Source: CAVUEG01 sp963740525 (GTDB lineage Bacteria; Actinomycetota; Actinomycetes; Propionibacteriales; Nocardioidaceae). Taken from it: 64,000 nucleotides of DNA. This document shows, piece by piece, positions 1 to 8,511 of the stretch (the first letter of the stretch is position 1; every line of letters begins with the position of its first letter). The notes below the pieces were generated by a model. It did not search any database and had not been told where the DNA came from. It saw only the letters and a list, made by a program, of their open reading frames with translations. The translations under genes and the position numbers were made by a program. The DNA is taken from contig CAVUEG010000006.1 of the NCBI GenBank assembly GCA_963740525.1, positions 310,001-374,000 on the forward strand, given 5' to 3'.

Positions 1-1109
1 AGCGCGCCAGCCTGCTCAACGAGTTCATCACCAACCTGGACCGGCTCGGGCTGCTCGCGCCGGACCAGGCGGTTCGGGCCGATGAGACTGAGGCGGCGCG
101 CGAGACCCGGATCAGCAGCTATCTGCAGAAGTTCGAGGCTGCGTACGGCGCCCTACCGCCCCACATCTGCGAGGAGGTGCTCAGCGGCGAGTTCCGCCGC
201 TACTCGAGCGCCGAGGCTCGTGACCGCACCTCGCTGACCGTCGGGACGGTGCCGGTGACGCTGACGCTGGTCACCATGCTCGTGGGGTGGATCCTCGTGC
301 TGCCACCGGTCGACACCTTCCCCCTCGACGAGGTGACCAACCCGCGCTGGCTGCTGGCGCTCACGCCGAACACCACCCCGGTCACCTTCGCGTTCCTCGG
401 TGCCTACTTCTTCTCGATGCAGATGCTGTTTCGCCGCTACGTCCGCGGGGACCTGCGCGGGAGCGCCTACATGGCCGTCGTGCTGCGGGTGGTGCTGGCG
501 GTGGTCGGTATCTGGGTCCTGCAGGGCGTCGGCGAGGCGACCGGCTGGACCAATGATTCCCAGTTGCTGGTGATGGCCTTCGTGATCGGGGTGTTCCCGG
601 TCGTGGTGTGGCAGGTGATCACGGGAATCGCAACCCGGATCTTCAGCGGACCACTCCCCTCCCTGCAGTCACGCCTGCCGCTCAGCCTGCTCGACGGGCT
701 GACCGTGTGGCACGAGACCCGGCTCGAGGAGGAGGACATCGAGAACGTGCAGAACATGGCGACCGCCGACATCGTCGACCTCTTGGTCAACACCCGGATC
801 CCCGCGCCCAGGCTGATCGACTGGATCGACCAGGCCATCCTGCTGACCCAGCTCGGGCCGGACGAGGCGCGCGACGACGACGGCAGGGCGCGCCGCCACC
901 TGGCCCGCCACGGCGTCCGTACGGCGAGCGCCCTCCTGAGCACGGCGGCCGCCAGCGAACTGGCCGCCACTGCGCCGTCGTTGGGCCACGCGGAGGACCC
1001 GGACTCAAACGAGCCGCCGATCCCCTCGCTGATCGCCGCGATCCGCACCAACGACAACCTGGTCCCGATCGTCCGCTGGCGCGGCCTGGAGCCCCTGCTG
1101 GCCGGCTGA
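1..1109 (+). CDS. Membrane protein of unknown function, 5' end outside window
   Basis: The frame is open from base 3, so the true start lies upstream; about 58 charged, helical residues precede the first internal GTG at 177. Four hydrophobic segments lie near 234-309, 375-431, 465-530 and 561-629. A cytoplasmic-looking C-terminal part of about 150 residues follows. It begins with an acidic EEEDIENVQN stretch and holds two helical blocks (ADIVDLL..DWIDQAILL and RRHLARHGVRTASALL) that resemble a small helical interaction domain. I do not recognise the family. It is followed on the same strand by the CAP-domain gene (161 bp gap) and the KAP NTPase gene, so a functional link is possible but not shown. 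Confidence 0.7.
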   Translation, partial: RASLLNEFITNLDRLGLLAPDQAVRADETEAARETRISSYLQKFEAAYGALPPHICEEVLSGEFRRYSSAEARDRTSLTVGTVPVTLTLVTMLVGWILVLPPVDTFPLDEVTNPRWLLALTPNTTPVTFAFLGAYFFSMQMLFRRYVRGDLRGSAYMAVVLRVVLAVVGIWVLQGVGEATGWTNDSQLLVMAFVIGVFPVVVWQVITGIATRIFSGPLPSLQSRLPLSLLDGLTVWHETRLEEEDIENVQNMATADIVDLLVNTRIPAPRLIDWIDQAILLTQLGPDEARDDDGRARRHLARHGVRTASALLSTAAASELAATAPSLGHAEDPDSNEPPIPSLIAAIRTNDNLVPIVRWRGLEPLLAG

Positions 1110-1270
1110 GTCCCCCTGCCCGTCCCGCCGGCCGACCACGGGCACGAACCCCTCCAAACCGTCACATTCGGGTGCGCAGGGACAACCCCGGGCAATTCGC
1201 GGTTCGGTGAACTCGGGCCCCCAAGGCTCCCTACCCTCGCGAAGAGAAGCGATTCCGGGGAGGGGACGGC

Positions 1271-2752
1271 ATGGGGCCACGCGCGCGAACCTCCCCCGCA
1301 CGTCTGAGCCTGGCCCCGATCGCGCAGGTCGCCGTGATCGCCCTGCTGTGCGCGGGACTGACCGCCCGACCGGATCCGGTCTCGCCGCGGCTGAACGCAA
1401 GCGGCACCACGTCCGTCCCCGCGTGGCTGGCCCGGATCAACCAGGTCCGCGCCGGCGCCGGCCTGGCCCCGGTCACCGAGAACACGAACTGGACCCAGGG
1501 CCTGCGCAACCACGTCGTCTACCTGGCCCGCACCCCGGATCGCTACCGCCAGGGTGAGTACGCCAGCAGCCACACCGAGAACCCCGCCAGCCCCTACTAC
1601 ACCGCCTCCGGAGCTCGCGAGGCCGGCCGCAGCGACATCGGGCTCGGACCGAGCGACGTCGAGGCGGTCGACCGCTGGCTGATGGGCCCCTTCCATGCGA
1701 TCGGGATACTGCGACCCGGGCTCTCCCAGGTCGCCTTCGCCCGCCACTCGCCCTCGACCCGAGCCGGGCTCGACGTGCTGGGCGGCCTGAAGGCCACGAG
1801 CTCGACCGCCGCGGTCATGTTCCCCGGCAACGGCTCCACCATCGACCTGAACATGTACGGCGCCGAGTCGCCGTCGCCCATCGAGACCTGCCAGAGCACC
1901 TACCCGCGGGCCGACTACTCGAAGCCCGCGCTGCCGATGGTCGTGCTGCTGCCGCAGCGGCCCGATCCCGGGCTTACCGTGCAGGTGGTCAAGCCGGGCG
2001 GGATCGTCGTCTCCAGCGCGGGCGCCGCGGTCTGTGTGGTCGACGAGAACCACTTCGTCAGCTCCGACAGTGCCCACGCACCCGCCGGCAGGGCCCTCCT
2101 CCAGAGCGACCATGCCGTGTTCGTGATCCTGCGAACCCGGTTGGTCGCAGGGGTCTACTCGGTCACGCTCGACCAGCCGGGGCGGCGACCGATCGCCTGG
2201 TCGTTCACCAGCGACCCTGCCCCGTTGTCCCCGGCCGTCTTCCCCTACCCGTCGTGCAGCTACTCGGCCCGCGCCACCGGGGTCGTGCGAGTCGCCGTGG
2301 TCAACCCGGACGAGAGCCTCGGCGCCACGGCGTACACGGTGCGAGTCGGGGAGCGTGCCCACCGGACCTCCGAGCTCGCCGACGGCGCTGTCGCCAGCAC
2401 CTCCTTCGCCCGCCTCCCGACGGGACGGACCACCGTCGTCGCGGTGGGTGACGACGGCAGTCGACGGTCGGCACGGACCCGGGTCACGGCCTGTCCGCGC
2501 CACCAGGCCAGCCGGGCGCGCTTCGGCACGCCGATGCCCCGCCGGCACCGGGTCCGCCTGGTCCTGGACAACACGCGCAACCTGGGCCGGACTCCGTTCG
2601 TGGTCACCAGCAGCACGGGTACGACGACCAGGGTCGTGACACCTGGCAAGGACAGCCGGGCGCTCAGGGTGAGGCTGCCGGCACACCGGACGACCGTGGT
2701 CACGGTGACGGTGGACGGCCACCGGGTCAAGCGCAGGGCGTTCGGGCCGTGA
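1271..2752 (+). CDS. Secreted CAP-domain (SCP/PR-1-like) protein
   Basis: The 493-residue product starts at ATG 1271 after a GGGGAGGGGA ribosome-binding stretch. An Arg-rich N terminus and a hydrophobic core (about residues 14-32) form a signal peptide. Residues about 45-165 look like a CAP domain: WLARINQVRAGAGLAPV, an HTEN motif, and FHAIGILRPGLSQVAFA near its end. The rest (about 200-490) is beta-rich with several Cys and reads as Ig-like extracellular modules. CAP proteins are extracellular and functionally diverse; no enzyme activity can be assigned. It lies between a membrane protein and a KAP NTPase on the same strand. Confidence 0.75.
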   Translation: MGPRARTSPARLSLAPIAQVAVIALLCAGLTARPDPVSPRLNASGTTSVPAWLARINQVRAGAGLAPVTENTNWTQGLRNHVVYLARTPDRYRQGEYASSHTENPASPYYTASGAREAGRSDIGLGPSDVEAVDRWLMGPFHAIGILRPGLSQVAFARHSPSTRAGLDVLGGLKATSSTAAVMFPGNGSTIDLNMYGAESPSPIETCQSTYPRADYSKPALPMVVLLPQRPDPGLTVQVVKPGGIVVSSAGAAVCVVDENHFVSSDSAHAPAGRALLQSDHAVFVILRTRLVAGVYSVTLDQPGRRPIAWSFTSDPAPLSPAVFPYPSCSYSARATGVVRVAVVNPDESLGATAYTVRVGERAHRTSELADGAVASTSFARLPTGRTTVVAVGDDGSRRSARTRVTACPRHQASRARFGTPMPRRHRVRLVLDNTRNLGRTPFVVTSSTGTTTRVVTPGKDSRALRVRLPAHRTTVVTVTVDGHRVKRRAFGP

Positions 2753-2872
2753 CCGAGCCGGGTCACGGCTAGGGACTTCCGCCGCTACCGGAGCCGGCGC
2801 ACCCGGGCGTAGCGTCGAACGCACGCATGAACGGGAGGCGCCCGACCGGGGCAGGACGGGCGCCGGGGGCAG

Positions 2873-4591
2873 GTGATGACGGTGAGCTCGGTGACGACCA
2901 AGACGTCCACGCCAACCAGGTCACGCAAGAAGTTCGTCGGCCACATCCTGGTCGACGTACCCGCACCTGACCCGGCCTTCCGTTTCACCGCGATCGCGCA
3001 GGCGCTGGCCGACGTCGTGCAGGCGAGCGAGCCGCAGTTCGCGGTGGGGATCCTCGGCGGCTGGGGCACCGGCAAGAGCACGCTGATGGACGCCATCAGC
3101 CTCCGGATGGACAGCCGGCGGGTGCTCGTGGTCCCGTTCAACGCCTGGCGCTACGAGCGGGAGCCGCACCTGATGATCCCGCTGCTGGACGCCGTCCGAG
3201 GCGGCCTCGACAGCTGGGCCACCGCCCACACCGGCAAGGAACGCGCCACCACCCTGGACGTGGCCCGGCGGGTGGGCTCGGTGGTCCGGGCGCTCACCCG
3301 CGGTGTCTCGGCGGACATCGGGTTACCGGGCGCCTTCACCCTGAAGGTCGACCCCTCGGCGGCGCTGGACGAGCTGTCCCGGCTCAAGGGGCAGCCGGAT
3401 GCCACGGCACGGGAGCCGCAGTCGCTCTACCACGCAGCCTTCCAGGAGCTCGCCGTCGCTTTCGGCAAGCTCGAGGAGGCGCGACTCTCACGGATCGTGA
3501 TCTTCGTCGACGACCTGGACCGGTGCCTGCCGATGAGCGCCCTGACCGTGCTCGAGTCGATGAAGCTTTTCTTCGACCTGCCGGGCTTCGTCTTCGTGGT
3601 CGGCCTCGACGAGCGAGTCATCACGCGCGCGGTGGCCGCGAAGTTCGCGACCGACGGAGCGCCACAGCCCACCAACGCCGCGGTCCTGGAGCGGGAGTAC
3701 CTCAAGAAGATCTTCCAGGTGCCCTACCGGCTCCCGGCCATGGCCACGGCCCAGCTGGACGAGCTCCTGTCCTGGCTCAACACCCACGCGACCATGAGCG
3801 AGGTCCAGCGCGAGGACCTCCGCCATCGCGTGCGTGACTACCTCGTCCACGTCGCCGAGCAGGGCCGGATCAACCCCCGTGAGGTCAAGCGCTTCGTGAA
3901 CGCCTACACGCTCCAGCGGATGATCCGGCCCGATCTGGATCCAGACGTCCTGCTGGCCCTGCAGACGATCGAGTTCCGCAGCGGCTGGGACGAGGACTGG
4001 GAGCGCCTCCAGGAGGTCGTCTCCTCCGAGCCCGACGTGTTCGTCGACACGCTGCGGCTCTACCGCTCGGGCACGACCGAGGCCTTCCAGAACCTCTGGC
4101 CCCAGCTGGGGCTGATCTCCGCCCAGCTCTCGCGGTTCCTGCTCTCGTCCCAGGCGAGCCGGCTCGCGGAGACCAAGGACCTCGAGGTCTACGTCACCAG
4201 CCTGCGCCAGGCCAGCAACATCCCCACCTGGCTGCACGACGCCGTACGCGCCGTCGGAGAGCTCCGACAGATCGTTCGCGAGCTCCCGGAGGCCGCGTCC
4301 GACGGCTCGTCAGACCATCACGCCGTGGCGGGGAAGATGGCGGACGTGCTCGGGCGTCTCGAGTCGCTGCGGTCCATGGCGCCTGACCAGTTCGGCAGGC
4401 TGCAGCAGCTTCTCGAGGATCTGCGGGCCGCCGCGACCGCGATCGGCTCCACCTCACCCGACCCGACCACGGAGCTGGACGTCACCCAGTGGCGGGAGAC
4501 CACCTCGGGCGCGATCAACAAGATCCAGGACGAGCTGCGCTTCATCCGTCAGGACCTGTTCATCCGCCAGGACTACGCGTTCCCGAGCTGA
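2873..4591 (+). CDS. KAP family P-loop NTPase
   Basis: The 572-residue product has Walker A GGWGTGKST at residues 62-70 and Walker B with the KAP-type RIVIFVDDLDRCLP at 207-220. NAWRYE, just after Walker A, is typical of KAP ATPases. Many KAP proteins carry transmembrane helices between Walker A and B; none is visible here, so this looks like a soluble member. The C-terminal third is helical with coiled-coil character (repeated LRQIV, LGRLESL, LQQLLEDL). GTG 2873 is immediately followed by in-frame ATG 2876, either of which could start translation behind GGGGGCAGG. KAP NTPases occur near membranes and in some defence contexts; the role here is unknown. Confidence 0.8.
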   Translation: MMTVSSVTTKTSTPTRSRKKFVGHILVDVPAPDPAFRFTAIAQALADVVQASEPQFAVGILGGWGTGKSTLMDAISLRMDSRRVLVVPFNAWRYEREPHLMIPLLDAVRGGLDSWATAHTGKERATTLDVARRVGSVVRALTRGVSADIGLPGAFTLKVDPSAALDELSRLKGQPDATAREPQSLYHAAFQELAVAFGKLEEARLSRIVIFVDDLDRCLPMSALTVLESMKLFFDLPGFVFVVGLDERVITRAVAAKFATDGAPQPTNAAVLEREYLKKIFQVPYRLPAMATAQLDELLSWLNTHATMSEVQREDLRHRVRDYLVHVAEQGRINPREVKRFVNAYTLQRMIRPDLDPDVLLALQTIEFRSGWDEDWERLQEVVSSEPDVFVDTLRLYRSGTTEAFQNLWPQLGLISAQLSRFLLSSQASRLAETKDLEVYVTSLRQASNIPTWLHDAVRAVGELRQIVRELPEAASDGSSDHHAVAGKMADVLGRLESLRSMAPDQFGRLQQLLEDLRAAATAIGSTSPDPTTELDVTQWRETTSGAINKIQDELRFIRQDLFIRQDYAFPS

Positions 4592-4641
4592 CCCTCTCGC
4601 CGGGGCCCCAGTTTCGCGAGGCGCCCGCAGGGGTAGGGGTT

Positions 4642-4658
4642 AGGCGGCTCCGCCGCCT
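4642..4658. terminator. Short hairpin between convergent genes
   Basis: AGGCGGC and GCCGCCT pair around a 3-base TCC loop, 50 bases after the KAP stop and 31 bases beyond the LigD polymerase stop. No T-tract follows. A bidirectional terminator is plausible. Confidence 0.4.
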
Positions 4659-4689
4659 CTCGGGTGCAGCGGATGTCCACGGGGGTGGG

Positions 4690-5610
4690 TCAGGCCTCTT
4701 CGGTCAGGAGCTGACCGAAGAGATCACCTGACTCCTCCACCCTCCCGAGCACCTCCTCGAAGCGCAGCTGCTCCAGCGCGTCCGGGCCGTCCTCGTCCTC
4801 CGCCCCCCTCTCGACCTCGTCCCACGTGCGCGGGGCGGCCACGGTCGGCAGGTCACGTCCGCGCAGCGAGTACGGCGCGATCGTGGTCTTGGTCGCGGTG
4901 TTCTGGCTCCAGTCGAGGAACACCTTCCCCGGACGGACCGCCTTGGTCATCCTCGAGGTGACCAGGTCCGGGTGGTCCTGCTGGAGCGACTCCGCGATCT
5001 TCTTGGCGAGGTCGCGCACGCCATCGGCGTTCAGCTTGCCCGGCAGGGCGGCGTACAGGTGCAGGCCCTTGCTCCCGCTGGTCACCGGAGCCGAGGGCAG
5101 GCCGAGGTCGGCGAGCCGCTCGCGCACCAGCAGCGCCACCCGGGCGCACTCGTGCAGGCCGGCTGGCTCGCCGGGGTCGAGGTCGACCACGAGCCGGTCC
5201 GGATTCCTCGGACGACCGTTGCGCCCGACCCGCCACTGGTGGACATGCAGCTCCAAGGAGGCGAGGTTGACCAGGTAGGTCAGCGACGCCAGCCCGTCGA
5301 TCACGGGGTACGTCACCTCGTCACCGCCCCGTGAGCCACGCGAGGACAGCGTGACCGAGCGCAGCCAGCCCGGCGCGCCGGACGGCAGGTTCTTCTCGAA
5401 GAAGCTCATGTCCCCGGTGCCGTGGGGCCACCGGATCCGGGTGACGGCACGGTCCTCCACGAGCGGCAGCAGCACCGGCGCCACCGTCGCGTAGTAGTTG
5501 AGCACCTCGCCCTTGGTCGTCCCCGTCCGGCGGTACATGACCTTGTCGAGGTTGCTGATCTTGAGAGTCCGACCCTCGACGTCCACCCGGACCTCGTTGC
5601 CCTCAGCCAC
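4690..5610 (-). CDS. ligD: LigD-type polymerase/primase domain protein (NHEJ)
   Basis: The 306-residue product matches the stand-alone polymerase domain of bacterial LigD, an archaeo-eukaryotic primase-like enzyme that fills gaps and adds nucleotides during Ku-dependent end joining. Visible hallmarks are GTGDMSFFEKNLP in the first third, the metal-binding VVDLDPGE with its DLD pair, and SGSKGLHLYAAL in the nucleotide-binding core. Its start overlaps the end of the ligase gene by 8 bases, so the two are co-transcribed and probably translationally coupled. In many bacteria both domains form one protein together with a phosphoesterase; here they are split and no phosphoesterase is in the window. 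A perfect 12-bp inverted repeat lies in its last codons. Confidence 0.9.
   Translation of the reverse strand: MAEGNEVRVDVEGRTLKISNLDKVMYRRTGTTKGEVLNYYATVAPVLLPLVEDRAVTRIRWPHGTGDMSFFEKNLPSGAPGWLRSVTLSSRGSRGGDEVTYPVIDGLASLTYLVNLASLELHVHQWRVGRNGRPRNPDRLVVDLDPGEPAGLHECARVALLVRERLADLGLPSAPVTSGSKGLHLYAALPGKLNADGVRDLAKKIAESLQQDHPDLVTSRMTKAVRPGKVFLDWSQNTATKTTIAPYSLRGRDLPTVAAPRTWDEVERGAEDEDGPDALEQLRFEEVLGRVEESGDLFGQLLTEEA
4696..4722 (-). terminator. 12-bp stem hairpin inside the 3' end of the LigD polymerase gene
   Basis: CTCTTCGGTCAG and CTGACCGAAGAG are perfect inverse complements around a 3-base GAG loop. The whole structure lies within the last codons of the polymerase gene, ending a few bases before its stop at 4690. 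It is the strongest hairpin in the area and would act as a terminator or mRNA 3'-end protector embedded in coding sequence. It lacks a T-tract. Confidence 0.5.
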
Positions 5611-6541
5611 GGCCGGTGTCCAGCAGGTCGTCAGGGGTCAGGTCGGCGCGAACGCCTTGGTACGCCGGCTGACGGAGCCGCTGTGCCCCCGTCAGGCCGA
5701 GCGACTGCACCTCCACGACGACCTCGGGCCGCACCCACGTGGTACCGACCGCGTCCACGCGCGGCACCTCGTCCAGGAACGGGCAGTCCTCGGTCGCCAA
5801 CGGACCGAGCACCTGCAAGAGCCGCTGGCCGGCCTTGCCCGCGATGCCACTGCCCACGCGACCTCGGTAGCGCAGACCCTCGGGGGTCGGCTCCCCCACG
5901 AGGACCGCGCCGATCCGGGTCGTCGAGTCGGTCTCCAGCCGCCAGCCGCCGACGACGTAGGAGCCACTGGGGCGGTGCGGGAACTTCAGCCAGTCCTTGC
6001 TGCGCCGGTCGAAGTGGTAGCGGCTGGACAGCTTCTTGCTCACCACGCCCTCGAGACCCTGTTGGGCGGTCGCCTCCATCAGCATCAGGCCATCGTCGTA
6101 CACCGCAGGCACCTGCCAGGCGACATCGGCCAGCTCGAGGGACTCCAGCAGCGCACGACGCTCCGACAGCGGGGAACCGGTGAGATCGCGACCGTCGAGG
6201 GTGAGCAGGTCGAAGACCAGCAGCGTGACCGGGTTCGTCGTGGCCAGCGCGGAGGCGCGGGACGCGCTGCGCACGTGCATCCGGTCGGCGAGTGCGGCAA
6301 AGGACGGGGTCCCGTCACCGAGGGCGACCACCTCACCGTCGAGGAGCACGTCGTGGCCGAGCTCCACCAGGCCGCCGAGCTCCGGGAAGGAGACCGTCAC
6401 GTCGTTCTCGTTGCGCGACCAGATCCGCAGCCGACCGTCGGTCACCTCGACGAGCACCCGCATGCCGTCCCACTTCACCTCGTGGATCCACTCAGCACCG
6501 CCGGGGACCGCGGTACCGCGACTAGCCAGCATCGGGCGCAT
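5603..6541 (-). CDS. ligD: ATP-dependent DNA ligase, LigD ligase domain (NHEJ)
   Basis: The nucleotidyltransferase motif I KWDGMR supplies the lysine that is adenylated. DVLLDGEVVAL (motif III region) and EGVVSKKLSSRY (motif IV region) follow, then an OB-fold with KTQR-like spacing. This is the sealing enzyme of bacterial non-homologous end joining. An upstream start at 6592 is possible, but it would leave 2 bases to the divergent ku start. The ATG at 6541 gives MRPMLAS, the usual N terminus of this family, and a 53-base divergent promoter region, so I chose it (312 residues). Confidence 0.88.
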   Translation of the reverse strand: MRPMLASRGTAVPGGAEWIHEVKWDGMRVLVEVTDGRLRIWSRNENDVTVSFPELGGLVELGHDVLLDGEVVALGDGTPSFAALADRMHVRSASRASALATTNPVTLLVFDLLTLDGRDLTGSPLSERRALLESLELADVAWQVPAVYDDGLMLMEATAQQGLEGVVSKKLSSRYHFDRRSKDWLKFPHRPSGSYVVGGWRLETDSTTRIGAVLVGEPTPEGLRYRGRVGSGIAGKAGQRLLQVLGPLATEDCPFLDEVPRVDAVGTTWVRPEVVVEVQSLGLTGAQRLRQPAYQGVRADLTPDDLLDTGRG

Positions 6542-6594
6542 GGGTACATCCTGACTACCCACACTTCGACGAGCAAAGCGAGGCCTGGCCACTC

Positions 6595-7558
6595 ATGCGT
6601 GCCATCTGGAAAGGTGCCGTCTCCTTCGGGCTCGTGAGCGTGCCCGTGAAGCTGTACTCCGCCACCGAGAGCCACGACATCTCGTTCCGTCAGGTCCATG
6701 CCAAGGACGGCGGGCGGATCAAGTACCAGCGGGTCTGCTCGATCGACGGCGAGGAGGTCGCGTACGCCGACATCGCCAAGGGCTACGAGACCGAGGACGG
6801 CCAGATGGTCGTGCTCGACGAGGACGACCTGGCCGAGCTACCCGCGCCAGAGCAGCCGCGAGATCTCGGTGGAGAAGTTCGTCCCGGCCGACCAGATCGA
6901 CCCGATGCTGTTCGAGAAGAGCTACTACCTCGAGCCCGATAAGGCGGCCGCCAAGCCGTACGCCCTACTGCGGGAGGCACTCAAGGAGGCCGACCGGATG
7001 GCGATCGCCACCGTGTCGCTGCGTCAGAGGATGTCGATCGCAGTGCTCCGGGTCCGCGACGACGTGATCGTCATGCAGACGATGATGTGGCCCGACGAGA
7101 TCCGCGACCCCGACTTCGGCGGGCTCGACGGGGCGGACGAGGCCAAGCCGGCCGAGCGGAAGATGGCCACGATGCTGGTCGAGACGCTCGCGGGCGACTT
7201 CGACCCGAGCGAGTTCGAGGACGACTACCAGGGCGCTGTGGAGGCGCTGGTCAAGGCGAAGATCGAGGGCGGCGAGGTGAAGCGCACCCCGGAGACCAAG
7301 AAGTCCAGCGGCGAGGTGGTCGACCTGCTCGCCGCGCTCCAGCGCAGCGTCGAGGCGGCCAAGACGGCGCGTGGGGAGACGGACTCGCAGTCGACGTCGG
7401 GGTCCACCTCGGAGTCGGATGCTTCGGGCACCACCAAGAAGGCCGCGTCGTCTTCGGCGAAGAAGTCGGCGTCGACGAAGAAGGCGGCGTCCGCGAAGAA
7501 GACCAGCGCCAAGGGCTCCTCCAAGACGACCAAGAAGGCCGCCAAGAAGGCGAGCTGA
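6595..7558 (+). pseudogene. ku: Ku DNA end-binding protein, frameshifted
   Basis: Bacterial Ku is a homodimeric ring that binds DNA ends and recruits LigD. The N terminus MRAIWKGAVSFGLVSVP is canonical and stays in frame to about 6846. From 6848 the family sequence continues in another frame (SSREISVEKFVPADQIDPM) and runs to the stop at 7558. One extra C in GCGCCAG at 6847-6848 accounts for it; removing that base restores LPAQSSREI. The C-terminal tail is Lys/Ala/Ser-rich with repeated KKA and KKS, like the extended DNA-binding tails of mycobacterial Ku. The gene is divergent from ligD. Either the gene is broken or, more likely, the base is a sequencing error. Confidence 0.88.
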
Positions 7559-7611
7559 CCCTGGCCGGCGTACCCCAGTTGTTGCTGCCAGACCCCCACC
7601 GATTGGTCACA

Positions 7612-7659
7612 AACCGCAGCTGTTCGGGGGAAAAACCTGCGGTTGGGGACCAAACCGCA
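7612..7659. terminator. Three alternating copies of AACCGCA/TGCGGTT between convergent genes
   Basis: AACCGCA at 7612-7618, its inverse complement TGCGGTT at 7638-7644 and AACCGCA again at 7653-7659 lie between the ku stop and the SDR stop. The middle copy can pair with either neighbour: an 8-bp stem with a 17-base loop (7612-7644), or a 7-bp stem with an 8-base loop (7638-7659). This suits a bidirectional terminator with mutually exclusive stems. Confidence 0.5.
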
Positions 7660-7677
7660 ACCCCGAGCTCGCGAGGA

Positions 7678-8511
7678 TCAGGGGAAGCGGCGGTGCAGCC
7701 GGCTGAACAGCGCGTCGGAGGCTCGGGGGGCGGCGAGGTTGAGCAGCTCGGTGGCCGAGCCGACGAGCACGTTCACGGTCAACGGGCGGTCCTCGAGGGC
7801 GCGGACGACGATCTCGGCGGCCTGCTCGGGTGACTTCGCGGGGGCTCGGCGGTACGCCGCGGTCGGGGCGATCATGTCCGTGCGCACCAGCGACATCCGG
7901 ATGTTGGTGAAGGTGACGCCGTCGGCGTAGAACTCCCGGCCCGCGATCCGGCTGAACGTGTCGAGGGCGGTCTTCGACGCGATGTAGGCCGCGAACTTGG
8001 GCGCCTTGACCTGGATCCCCCAGGTGCCGATGTTGACCACCTGCCCGAAGCCCTGCTCGACCATGTGCGGGAGCAGCCCGAGCACCAGCCGGACCGGACC
8101 GAGGTAGTTGACCGCCATCGTCCGCTCGAAGTCGTGGGCCCGGTCGAACGACTCCGTCAGCGGACGCCGGATCGACCGTCCGGCGTTGTTCACCAGGAGA
8201 TCCACGCCGCCGTGCGCCTCGCCCACGGCCCGGACCAGCGCGTCCACCGCGTCGGCGTCGGTCAGGTCGCAGGGATGGCAGTGCGCCGTCCCGCCCGCAG
8301 CGCGGATGCCGGCCTCGACGCGAGCCAGCTCCTCCTCGCGCCGAGCGACCAGCAGCACCACCGCACCTCGGGCGGCGGCCAGCCGCGCCGTGGCCTCGCC
8401 GATGCCCGAGGACGCGCCGGTCACCATGACCACGCGGCCGGGAAGGGTGCTCGGCGCCCCGGCCAGGCGTCGCAGCCGGGACCGGGTCGTGACGAAGAAG
8501 GGTGAGGACAT
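7678..8511 (-). CDS. SDR family NAD(P)-dependent oxidoreductase
   Basis: A Rossmann-fold short-chain dehydrogenase/reductase with TGASSGIGEA (cofactor loop), NNAGRS and the catalytic YIASK (YxxxK). The usual catalytic Ser position, in VNISS of relatives, reads VNIGT here, so Thr may take that role. The ATG at 8511 shares its A with the amidase stop (TGATG overlap); this coupling, plus the MSSPFF N terminus, favours it over the upstream start at 8538. The product is 277 residues. Substrate unknown. It is co-transcribed with the amidase. Confidence 0.82.
   Translation of the reverse strand: MSSPFFVTTRSRLRRLAGAPSTLPGRVVMVTGASSGIGEATARLAAARGAVVLLVARREEELARVEAGIRAAGGTAHCHPCDLTDADAVDALVRAVGEAHGGVDLLVNNAGRSIRRPLTESFDRAHDFERTMAVNYLGPVRLVLGLLPHMVEQGFGQVVNIGTWGIQVKAPKFAAYIASKTALDTFSRIAGREFYADGVTFTNIRMSLVRTDMIAPTAAYRRAPAKSPEQAAEIVVRALEDRPLTVNVLVGSATELLNLAAPRASDALFSRLHRRFP

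Noticed and set aside
467..2824. 785-codon minus-strand frame across the first two genes
   Set aside because: Spans two unrelated plus-strand genes and their gap, no ribosome-binding site, low-complexity Arg/Gly/Pro composition.
6595..6942. Programmed frameshift in ku
   Set aside because: No slippery heptamer or downstream structure stands out, and similar one-base breaks occur in unrelated genes of the same window.
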